From an uncultured Bacteroidales bacterium (GTDB lineage Bacteria; Bacteroidota; Bacteroidia; Bacteroidales; UBA932): 25,943 nucleotides of DNA. Both the position numbers and the translations under genes were made by a program. The DNA lies in the NCBI GenBank assembly GCA_934717185.1, contig CAKUYQ010000035.1, positions 1 to 25,943 on the forward strand. Reading direction: 5' to 3'. Positions 17,471-24,341 of the stretch are shown here, piece after piece. The notes below the pieces were generated by a model, which saw only the letters and a list, made by a program, of their open reading frames with translations, was not told where the DNA came from and ran no database searches. How positions within the stretch are numbered: position 1 is the stretch's first letter; the number at the start of each line of letters is the position of its first letter.

Positions 17471-17657
17471 GCGTTGGCTTTGGCGTTAGCGTTAGCTTTC
17501 TTTACTTTCTTTACTTTCTTTACTCTCTTTACCCTCTCTACTCTCTCTACTCTCTTTACTCTCTTTACTCTCTTTACTCTCTTTACTCTCTTCACTCTCT
17601 TTACTCTCTTTACTCTCTCTATCCTTGAATAGCTAACGCTAACGCCAAAGCTAAAGC
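17471..17657. repeat. Composite repeat: 27-bp inverted repeat flanking thirteen 9-bp polypyrimidine repeats
   Basis: The left arm 17471-17497 and right arm 17631-17657 are reverse complements at 25 of 27 positions, with 21 exact (17477-17497 and 17631-17651). Between them 17501-17617 is thirteen tandem copies of TTTACTCTC or close variants (TTTACTTTC, TCTACTCTC, TTTACCCTC, TTCACTCTC), followed by a decayed unit. The arms consist of the hexamers TAACGC, CAAAGC and TAAAGC. One strand of the core is wholly C/T apart from a single A per unit. Confidence 0.9.
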
Positions 17658-17684
17658 TAATGACTTAGTTATACAATAAGGTAA

Positions 17685-17719
17685 CTGCAATCCTTTAGTT
17701 GCTTCATAAGGGATTGCAG
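17685..17719. repeat. 13-bp hairpin in the SusC2/SusC3 intergenic region
   Basis: Left arm CTGCAATCCTTTA (17685-17697) pairs with TAAGGGATTGCAG (17707-17719) over 13 positions, 12 Watson-Crick and one G-T, around a 9-nt loop. No T-run follows on either strand, and no gene ends here, so it is not an obvious terminator. Confidence 0.75.
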
Positions 17720-17751
17720 ATTAAGCGGCATAATTGCTTTAAATGGCAAAC

Positions 17752-17763
17752 GCCAATATTGGC
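17752..17763. promoter_or_regulatory. Palindrome GCCAATATTGGC, possible operator upstream of SusC3
   Basis: Perfect 12-bp palindrome with outer TGG (17744-17746) and CCA (17769-17771) also placed symmetrically about the same centre, about 110 bp upstream of the SusC3 -7 box. The symmetry suits a dimeric regulator, but I recognise no known motif. Confidence 0.3.
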
Positions 17764-17876
17764 ATATACCATAGTACATTTAAATATTATAACCATTATA
17801 ACCCTATATGATAATAATTTAGCAGCAAATAACAAAGATTTGCTTAATATTATAATCAACGAGGTAAAAAATGTAT

Positions 17877-17884
17877 TAGCTTTG
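17877..17884 (+). promoter_or_regulatory. -7 promoter element for SusC3
   Basis: TAGCTTTG matches TAnnTTTG exactly and leaves a leader of roughly 45 nt before the ATG at 17935. No TTG is found at the normal -33 distance. Confidence 0.55.
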
Positions 17885-17934
17885 CGGCCAAAACAATAGA
17901 ATTAAAGATTTGTTAACCTAAATTGTATAATTTT

Positions 17935-17978
17935 ATGTTCTTAAAAAATCAATTCGCCCGGTATTACATTTAGTAATA
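17935..17978 (+). other. Displaced N-terminus of SusC3 (one-base frameshift in an A-tract)
   Basis: The ATG at 17935 sits exactly where homology with SusC2 predicts (leader, then ATGTTCTTAAAAAA), but its frame reads MFLKNQFARYYI and stops at 17971. In the frame of the main SusC3 body the same DNA reads LKKSIRPVLHLVI, which aligns to LKKIGRHALRSVL of SusC2. The tract at 17943-17948 has six A; seven would join ATG to the body and give MFLKKSIRPV..., for a full protein of 1099 residues. The main frame has a stop at 17928-17930 and no ATG or GTG before 17979. Confidence 0.85.
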
Positions 17979-20900
17979 TTGGCGTTTGCTCTCCTGATAC
18001 CAGCGGGGGCAATACTTGCACAGAACATATCTGTATCAGGAGTTGTTACAGATAAGAGCAGTGAACCGCTGCCCGGTGTATATGTTGTACTACAAGGGAA
18101 TAAAACAGTAGGCACTGCCACAGATGCAGATGGTAAGTATGTCATATCCGTACCATCTAACGGAGTTTTAATCTTTACATCCATGGGCATGCAGGATGTA
18201 ACCGTTCCCGTTAATGGCAGAAGTGTCATTAATGTTGTAATGGAGGAGGATGCAACAACACTTAACGATATTGTTGTTGTTGGTTACGGTACTCAGAAAA
18301 GAGCCAACCTTACAGGTGCGGTTTCAACCGTAGATGTAGGGAAAAACTTGGAGGCCAAACCTGTATCAGATGTAGGTAAAGCACTGCAGGGTTCAGTACC
18401 CGGTCTTACAGTCATCAACAACAACGGTTCGATTGATGCCGAACCAACCATTACAGTACGTGGTATAGGTACCCTATCCAACAGCGGTACATCAAAGCCA
18501 TTGTACGTTGTAGATGGTGTTCCAATGGAGAGCCTTTCTTATCTTAACCCTAATGACATCGCCTCTATCTCTGTATTGAAAGATGCTGCGTCTACCTCTA
18601 TTTACGGTACACGTGCTGCATTCGGTGTTGTTCTCATTACAACCAAAACAGCAAACACAGATGATAAGGTTACAGTGTCATATACAGGGAACTTTGGTTG
18701 GAGCCAGGCTACCCACCTTCCTAACTACAGTACCGTTGTGGACCAGATTGCCGCCTTCAATGAAGCCAACATAGCAAACGGTGTAGATCCTGAGCTGTTT
18801 GGTATGGCCACTAATACAGAAGCATACCTTAAAGCTGCCAATGACTGGCAGGCCAAGCATAAAGGTAAAGCGGGTTACCGTGAGATGGTTGCAGGCGACG
18901 ATTATTTTTACGATGCAAACGGTGTTGCAAACTATGTTGCAGACTGGGATGTAAGGAAGATAATGTTCAACAATGCAGCCCCTTCTCAGAATCACAACGT
19001 TGCCATTCAGGGAAAGAGTTCAAAAACAAACTACTATTTGGCTTTCGGTTACGACAAAGAGCAGGGTCTTCTTAACTTCAACCCGGATCATGTTTACAAG
19101 CACAATTTAACAGCAAACATATCGACACAGGTTAGACCTTGGCTTACAGTTGGTACAAGAATCAACTACTATGACAAGAAATACACATACCCTTACCTTC
19201 GCCAGAACACATACCAGTATATGTGGCGTTGGGGAAGTATGTTCGGCCCTTGGGGTTATATGAGAGATGCAGATGGCAACAAATATGATTGCCGTCAGGC
19301 AATAGGCTACAGAAACGAGGCCGGAGATGCATATACAAGAGTAGACAACCTACGTATTACAGGCTTCTTAAAGGCAGATATCATTAAAGGTCTTACACTC
19401 AATGCAGATTACACCTATACATATAAGACCGAAAGATATAAAGGCGTTGGTCTTCCCGCAACAGTATGGAACACATGGGGTGGTTACAAAAAAACAACAA
19501 CCTCTCCGGATGTCCTTAGTACAACTTCATTTGTTGAGACAAGCAGATCGTTTACAAAGAATCACGTTGTAAACGTATATGGCAACTATCAGATTACTAT
19601 TGCAAACGACCATAACTTTAATGTAATGGCAGGTTTCAACGCAGATGAGAACGAGTATGAGTATCTGTACTATGAGAACCATGACATTCTGGATTACAGT
19701 AAGCCTGAGCTTGCTCTAACACCAACATTCTACTCATACAAACATGACCATACCAGTACAGGTTCCGCAGGTTTCTTTGGAAGATTGAACTACGACTACA
19801 AAGGTAAATATCTTGTTGAGGGTAATATTCGTTATGACGGTTCATCCAAATTCCCATCAAACAGCCGTTGGGCAACATTCACATCGTTCTCTGCAGGTTG
19901 GAGAATCTCTGAGGAGAGATTCTTTGAGCCTATAAGAGAGGTTGTAAACAATGCAAAACTAAGGGCTTCATACGGTGAAATAGGTAACCAGGAGATTGGT
20001 AACAACATGTTCCTTAGAACTATGTCTCGTGTCTCTAACGGCGTTAACTGGATTGGCTCAAACAACCTTAAAATGGACTACTTTGGAACACCTAAGATGG
20101 TATCCGAGGATCTTACCTGGGAGAGTGTAGCAACTACAAACGTAGGTTTGGATTTGGGATTCTTTAAAGGGGATTTGAATGTTACATTCGATTGGTTCCA
20201 GAGAGAGACCAAAGGTATGTTGGCTGTTGGCCAGACATTGCCTCAGGTTCTTGGAACATCCGCCGCATACGAGAATGCAGGTACACTCCGTTCACGCGGA
20301 TGGGAGATCAATTTGGATTACCACCATACCTTTGAGAACGGCCTTAATGTATACGGCAACTTTAACCTGTCTGATTACAAAACAGTCATAACCAAATGGG
20401 ATAACGACACCCAACTTCTTAACCAGAACTATTCAGGCAAGGAGTATGGCATTATCTGGGGCTTTAAGACAGACAGATATTTTACATCTGCAGAGGATGT
20501 GGCAAATTCCCCTTCACAGAAACTTCTTGAGAGCGGAAAGTTTGTTTACGGTCCCGGTGACATAAAATTTGTAGATGTAGACGGCAATAAAAAGATTGAC
20601 TGGGGTAAAGGTACCGAGGATGATCACGGAGACCTTGTAAAGATTGGTAATTCTACTCCAAGATACCAGTACAGTTTGCGTTTGGGCGCATCTTGGAAAG
20701 GTTTTGATTTGGATCTTTACATGCAAGGCGTAGGCAAGAGAAGCGTTTGGACAACATCTGCATTCGTTATTCCTTTCTCAAGGGGTACAGATGCCATCTA
20801 TGCAAACCAGATGAGCTATATTACACAGGATGAGATAGCAAAGGGCAACATAGACCAGTCTAAAGATCATCCGCGTATGTGGGGTGGCGGCAACGGTGCC

Positions 20901-21233
20901 CGAGGCAACATTGGCGCATCTGTCCTTGAGGGGGGCGGAAGATTCAACTACTATCCACAGGATAAATACCTTACCAATATGGCATACTTGCGTATGAAGA
21001 ATATAACATTGGGTTACACAATACCTCAAAACATTACTCAGAAGATTAGTGTAGAGAAGGTAAGAGTGTATGTAAGTGTTTACAACGCATTTGATATTAT
21101 CAACCATGCCAAAGGCTCCGGAGTTGACCCTGAGATCAATACCGGTAGCGGTATGGGCTCAGACTCAGGAGCTTGGGGACGTACAGATCCTTTGATGCGT
21201 ACATTCTCATGCGGAGTACAGGTTACATTCTAA
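17979..21233 (+). CDS. SusC3: SusC/RagA-family TonB-dependent transporter, N-terminus frameshifted
   Basis: The open frame gives 1084 residues from a TTG, but the natural start is probably the ATG at 17935, one base out of frame. From the TTG the signal peptide (LAFALLIPAGAILAQ) lacks its positively charged beginning, so export would be poor without the missing part. After the signal come the carboxypeptidase-regulatory-like domain (VSGVVTDKSSEPLPGVYVVL), the TonB-box-like DIVVVGYGTQK, the plug (ALQGSVPGLTV ... SKPLYVVDGVPME ... DIASISVLKDAASTSIYG ... GVVLITTK) and the barrel with the usual late motif GNSTPRYQYSLRLG and terminal QVTF. The body is otherwise intact, so the frameshift is recent, reversible, bypassed or a sequencing error. 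It pairs with SusD3, but the gap to it is 162 bp instead of about 20. Confidence 0.9.
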   Translation: MAFALLIPAGAILAQNISVSGVVTDKSSEPLPGVYVVLQGNKTVGTATDADGKYVISVPSNGVLIFTSMGMQDVTVPVNGRSVINVVMEEDATTLNDIVVVGYGTQKRANLTGAVSTVDVGKNLEAKPVSDVGKALQGSVPGLTVINNNGSIDAEPTITVRGIGTLSNSGTSKPLYVVDGVPMESLSYLNPNDIASISVLKDAASTSIYGTRAAFGVVLITTKTANTDDKVTVSYTGNFGWSQATHLPNYSTVVDQIAAFNEANIANGVDPELFGMATNTEAYLKAANDWQAKHKGKAGYREMVAGDDYFYDANGVANYVADWDVRKIMFNNAAPSQNHNVAIQGKSSKTNYYLAFGYDKEQGLLNFNPDHVYKHNLTANISTQVRPWLTVGTRINYYDKKYTYPYLRQNTYQYMWRWGSMFGPWGYMRDADGNKYDCRQAIGYRNEAGDAYTRVDNLRITGFLKADIIKGLTLNADYTYTYKTERYKGVGLPATVWNTWGGYKKTTTSPDVLSTTSFVETSRSFTKNHVVNVYGNYQITIANDHNFNVMAGFNADENEYEYLYYENHDILDYSKPELALTPTFYSYKHDHTSTGSAGFFGRLNYDYKGKYLVEGNIRYDGSSKFPSNSRWATFTSFSAGWRISEERFFEPIREVVNNAKLRASYGEIGNQEIGNNMFLRTMSRVSNGVNWIGSNNLKMDYFGTPKMVSEDLTWESVATTNVGLDLGFFKGDLNVTFDWFQRETKGMLAVGQTLPQVLGTSAAYENAGTLRSRGWEINLDYHHTFENGLNVYGNFNLSDYKTVITKWDNDTQLLNQNYSGKEYGIIWGFKTDRYFTSAEDVANSPSQKLLESGKFVYGPGDIKFVDVDGNKKIDWGKGTEDDHGDLVKIGNSTPRYQYSLRLGASWKGFDLDLYMQGVGKRSVWTTSAFVIPFSRGTDAIYANQMSYITQDEIAKGNIDQSKDHPRMWGGGNGARGNIGASVLEGGGRFNYYPQDKYLTNMAYLRMKNITLGYTIPQNITQKISVEKVRVYVSVYNAFDIINHAKGSGVDPEINTGSGMGSDSGAWGRTDPLMRTFSCGVQVTF

Positions 21234-21395
21234 TATAAAAAGATAATAGTATGAAACCGAACATGAAAATCTTTGAAATTAATTCGTCCAAGTCTTGATA
21301 TCAAAGATTTTCATCGTGAGAGAGAACGATAGTGAACGGCTATCAGACTCTCACAAATTTTTAATTATTTTTTTGAAATTAAAAATTTTGATAGT
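21234..21395 (+). other. Hairpin-rich 162-bp spacer between SusC3 and SusD3
   Basis: Three successive inverted repeats are visible. First, ATGAAAATCTTTGA (21263-21276) with its exact complement at 21301-21314. Second, GTGAGAG (21316-21322) with CTCTCAC (21348-21354), enclosing an inner GATAG/CTATC. Third, AAATTTTTAATT (21355-21366) with AATTAAAAATTT (21377-21388). The second stem is followed by a T-rich run and looks like a possible attenuator. The third covers the SusD3 ribosome-binding region. The 10-bp direct repeat TAGTATGAAA occurs at 21247-21256 and at 21392-21401, the latter being the SusD3 start. Confidence 0.75.
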
Positions 21396-23108
21396 ATGAA
21401 AAATAACAAATATATTCTATTAATGATTCTGTCGCTAATATTTGTAACAGGTTGCGACAAATTATTGGATAAAGATCCATACGTAGACTTTACCGATCCA
21501 TCTTTCTGGAGCAGTGAAACCAACGTTGAAACATACTGTAACAAGTACTACGATGAGTGGTTAGGTTACGGAAACGGTAACGGACAGGGAGCCTACTACT
21601 ACCAGACATTGAACGACAACCAGGCTTCATCCGGGTTCTCCGAGTTTACAAAAAATATCCCTGCATCAAACGGCACATGGAGTAGTTCTTATATAGAGAT
21701 AAGACGTGCCAACCTTGCCATTGAAAGGATTCCGGGTATATCAAGCATGAATGAGGCTGCAAAGAACCACTGGATTGGTGTTTCAAGACTTTACAGAGCA
21801 CTTCAGCATTACAGCATCGTAAGAGAACTTGGAGACTGTATTTGGGTTGACAAATATCTTTCAGATTCAAAAGAGGACAAAGAGGCTTTCCTTTACAGCA
21901 CTCGTACAGACAGAGATGTTGTAATGGACAATATCTTAGAAGATTTGAACTTTGCTGTTTCCAACATTAGCAAGAACGGTAGCAGCAGAACCGCACTGAA
22001 TGTTAGTGTAGCTCAGGCAATCAAGGCTGAGATCTGTCTGTATGAGGGTACTTTCAGCAAATACCGTTCAGCTCAGGATGGGCAGAAGGCAGCAGATGCA
22101 TCACGTGCAGAAAAATACTTAAAAGAGTGCAAGACAGCTTGCGAGGCTATAATGAACAACGGTAGCTTTGCTCTTAATAGTGATTATCAGGCTAACTACA
22201 ACTCTTTGGATCTTAACGGCAACAAAGAGATGATTATGTACAAGAAATATCTATACGGTGTACTTGCCCACTCTCTTATAGACTATACCTGCTCATCTAC
22301 AATGATGCACGGTATGTCTAAGGCTGCTTTTGATTCATACCTGTTCAAAGATGGTCTTCCTCTTGCTCTTACAGCTGAAAACACCACAGACCATGGTGTT
22401 TTGGTTGGTGAAGGCGATGCAGCAAGATACAGCATAAAGAATCTTCTATCTGTAAGAGACCCTCGTCTGTCTGCCTGCGTAGATACAACTCTTTGCTACC
22501 GTGGCAAAGGATACACACGTTTTGGTGTAGGTATGGTACAAACCTCATCTACCGGTTATGGTGTATATAAATTTGATAATGCAAATATTGAGGTTAACCA
22601 CAGAAACCAGGGAAATTCCAATGAAACAGATGCACCTTTGTATACTTTGGCAGAGATCTATCTAAGCTATGCAGAGGCATGTGCCGAGTTAGGCGAGTGC
22701 TCACAAGCTGTTCTTGACAACACAATCAACAAGCTCCGCGACCGTGTAGGCATGCCGCACCTTGCAGTTGCTCCTCAACACGACCCTGCAAACAACATGG
22801 GTGTAAGCGACCTTCTTTGGGAGATTCGTAGAGAGCGTAGAATAGAGATGATGTACGACAAGAACGACCGTTACTGGTCTCTTATCCGTTGGCATCAGTT
22901 AGATAAATTGGATAATGTGAATTATCCGGATCAGACCCGTGGTGCATGGGTAGGAACAGTTGTAGGTGAGGCTTCTGTTGACTCAGAGGGCTACATAGAC
23001 TGTGCAAAGGGACAGCAGCGTAGATATGACGCCAAGTATTATCTACAGCCAATTCCATCAGGCCAGTTGGATCTTAACAAAGATCTCGGTCAGAACTACG
23101 GTTGGTAA
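21396..23108 (+). CDS. SusD3: SusD/RagB-family outer-membrane lipoprotein
   Basis: 570 residues, typical SusD length. Signal MKNNKYILLMILSLIFVTGC with the lipidated cysteine at residue 20, then DKLLDKDPYVDFTDPSFWSS, the start of classical SusD/RagB proteins. The N-terminal SusD-like domain has IEIRRANLAIERIPGI and WIGVSRLYRALQHYSIVRELGD. The C-terminal SusD/RagB domain has TLAEIYLSYAEACAELGE, NTINKLRDRVGMPHL and IRRERRIEMMYDKNDRYWSLIRW, all highly characteristic. This is a different subgroup from SusD1 and SusD2. It should form the lid of SusC3. The long structured spacer upstream may uncouple its expression from SusC3. A strong terminator follows. Confidence 0.95.
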   Translation: MKNNKYILLMILSLIFVTGCDKLLDKDPYVDFTDPSFWSSETNVETYCNKYYDEWLGYGNGNGQGAYYYQTLNDNQASSGFSEFTKNIPASNGTWSSSYIEIRRANLAIERIPGISSMNEAAKNHWIGVSRLYRALQHYSIVRELGDCIWVDKYLSDSKEDKEAFLYSTRTDRDVVMDNILEDLNFAVSNISKNGSSRTALNVSVAQAIKAEICLYEGTFSKYRSAQDGQKAADASRAEKYLKECKTACEAIMNNGSFALNSDYQANYNSLDLNGNKEMIMYKKYLYGVLAHSLIDYTCSSTMMHGMSKAAFDSYLFKDGLPLALTAENTTDHGVLVGEGDAARYSIKNLLSVRDPRLSACVDTTLCYRGKGYTRFGVGMVQTSSTGYGVYKFDNANIEVNHRNQGNSNETDAPLYTLAEIYLSYAEACAELGECSQAVLDNTINKLRDRVGMPHLAVAPQHDPANNMGVSDLLWEIRRERRIEMMYDKNDRYWSLIRWHQLDKLDNVNYPDQTRGAWVGTVVGEASVDSEGYIDCAKGQQRRYDAKYYLQPIPSGQLDLNKDLGQNYGW

Positions 23109-23142
23109 AACAATAGTAATAAAGGTTAAATATCCTAATTCA

Positions 23143-23178
23143 AAACAGGGGATGAATAAAATCACCCCCTGTTTTTTT
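23143..23178 (+). terminator. Intrinsic terminator after SusD3
   Basis: AAACAGGGGATGA (23143-23155) pairs with TCACCCCCTGTTT (23162-23174), 12 of 13 positions, with a 6-nt loop and a run of seven T (23172-23178). On the other strand the stem is followed by only TTTT, so it may also weakly terminate lpxK from the right. Confidence 0.9.
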
Positions 23179-23221
23179 ATTTTAACGGCCCGCAACAAAC
23201 GTGGCATCGCAACATAATAGT

Positions 23222-24319
23222 TTATTGTACCAATGAGCAGATAAACTCCCGTTCCCTCTCGGAAGACAAAATGTGCGTCTCTATCGGGAGATAAAAAAGC
23301 CTTCTCTTTACCTCATTGCTCAAATAGCGGTTGTTTGCCAATCTAACGCAATCCTTCTCAGTTGTAAATATCACAGACAACGGATATTTTGCAACCAACT
23401 TGTTTATGTTGCTTACATCGCTCTTCCCAAAATTGCAATGGTCCGGAAACACTAAACTGTCCAAAACCTTAAAATTTTCCCCAATATGCTCTCTAAAATG
23501 GCTGTCGTTTGCAATTCCGCTAAAGAATACCGCACTCTTTGAATAGAGATACCTCTTGTCTGCCTCATCAGCAAAAACAGGAAGCGGATTAGTATAAACG
23601 GTAGCTGCAAAAAACAGCTTCTGATACGGCCTCATCTGAAGATTTTTCGCCCACTTGGGAGACTCCCTTTCCAAGAACTCCGCTGCCGCCTGTTCGTTCA
23701 CATAATCCTCATCTGAAAAATAGAAAGGTGAGTTGGTGACAACTATATCCTGAGCACGTTTCATCTGCTCAGGCAGGTCTCGCAGACGCCCAATGGGTAG
23801 CAAGTTGTCGTTATACACAGGATTGTTGTAGCTCATAAGCAGAACAGAGATTACCGGCTTTACCCGCCTGTGCTGGAAAGCATCATCCAATATGATAACA
23901 GGTTTTCTATTACTCTGCTTCCCCACAAAATCCTTTATAAGCCTCTCTATACCAACACGTCTGTCCTCGCAAACGGCAACAGTTACATTGGGGTATTTGT
24001 TTTTTATCTGAAGCGGCTCATCCCCAACATTTGCATAGTCCTCGTGAGCATTTACAACCCTATACCCCTTTGTCTTACGTCTGTACCCTCTTGAAAGCAC
24101 CATTATATGATATTCTCCCGGGAAATAAACCTCCAACCGCCTTATAATCATCTCTGTAAAAGGGGTCTTGCCGGTTCCGCCAACCGTAACATTTCCCACA
24201 CAGATTACCGGCACAGAATACTCCGTACTCTTTTTTATCTGTTTGTCATACAGGAGATGCCTTAATTTTAGAGCAGCCCAGTATGGGAATAAAAAAACTT
24301 TGCTTTTAAGTGGTAACAT
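23222..24319 (-). CDS. lpxK: Tetraacyldisaccharide 4'-kinase (lipid A biosynthesis)
   Basis: 365 residues. LpxK phosphorylates the 4' position of the tetraacyldisaccharide lipid A precursor at the inner-membrane cytoplasmic face. An N-terminal hydrophobic stretch (FLFPYWAALKLRHLLYD) is followed by the P-loop GNVTVGGTGKTP (42-53). Other family motifs are VLSRGYRR (74-81), NVGDEPL (97-103), ILDDAFQHRR (143-152) and LLPIGRLRD (173-181), then IFTTEKDCVRL toward the C-terminus, where the family has TEKDAVK. Length is normal for Bacteroidota. It starts 22 bp after the dusB-type stop, so the two are probably co-transcribed. It converges with SusD3. Confidence 0.95.
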   Translation of the reverse strand: MLPLKSKVFLFPYWAALKLRHLLYDKQIKKSTEYSVPVICVGNVTVGGTGKTPFTEMIIRRLEVYFPGEYHIMVLSRGYRRKTKGYRVVNAHEDYANVGDEPLQIKNKYPNVTVAVCEDRRVGIERLIKDFVGKQSNRKPVIILDDAFQHRRVKPVISVLLMSYNNPVYNDNLLPIGRLRDLPEQMKRAQDIVVTNSPFYFSDEDYVNEQAAAEFLERESPKWAKNLQMRPYQKLFFAATVYTNPLPVFADEADKRYLYSKSAVFFSGIANDSHFREHIGENFKVLDSLVFPDHCNFGKSDVSNINKLVAKYPLSVIFTTEKDCVRLANNRYLSNEVKRRLFYLPIETHILSSEREREFICSLVQ

Positions 24320-24341
24320 ATTATAATTAGGTTAATAAAAA

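Larger units (their letters stand above)
17238..17934. other. 697-bp divergent intergenic region between SusC2 and SusC3
   Basis: No convincing gene; a 66-codon frame at 17699-17899 has no family features and overlaps the SusC3 promoter. The region holds matching leaders at both ends (GATTTGTTAACCTAAATT at 17907-17924 and its near copy at 17238-17263 on the other strand), the large inverted and tandem repeat at 17471-17657, a hairpin at 17685-17719, the palindrome GCCAATATTGGC at 17752-17763 and a -7 box at 17877-17884. Confidence 0.75.

Noticed and set aside
17471..17657. CRISPR array
   Set aside because: The 9-bp units are directly contiguous without spacers, and no cas genes are present.
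17699..17899. 66-codon plus-strand frame before SusC3
   Set aside because: Overlaps the hairpin, the palindrome and the SusC3 -7 box; composition is that of AT-rich intergenic DNA.
17979..21233. Calling SusC3 a pseudogene
   Set aside because: The only lesion is one base in an A-tract beside the start; over 1080 codons are intact with all domains, so a switchable, bypassed or misread start is at least as likely as gene death.
21251..21298. 15-codon open frame MKPNMKIFEINSSKS between SusC3 and SusD3
   Set aside because: Its start looks like a duplicated SusD3 start and the frame runs through an inverted repeat; too short to support as a gene.
3052..23108. Calling the SusCD loci polysaccharide utilization loci with a named glycan
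   Set aside because: No carbohydrate-active enzyme or glycan-sensing regulator lies in the window, and SusC/SusD sequence alone does not reveal the ligand.
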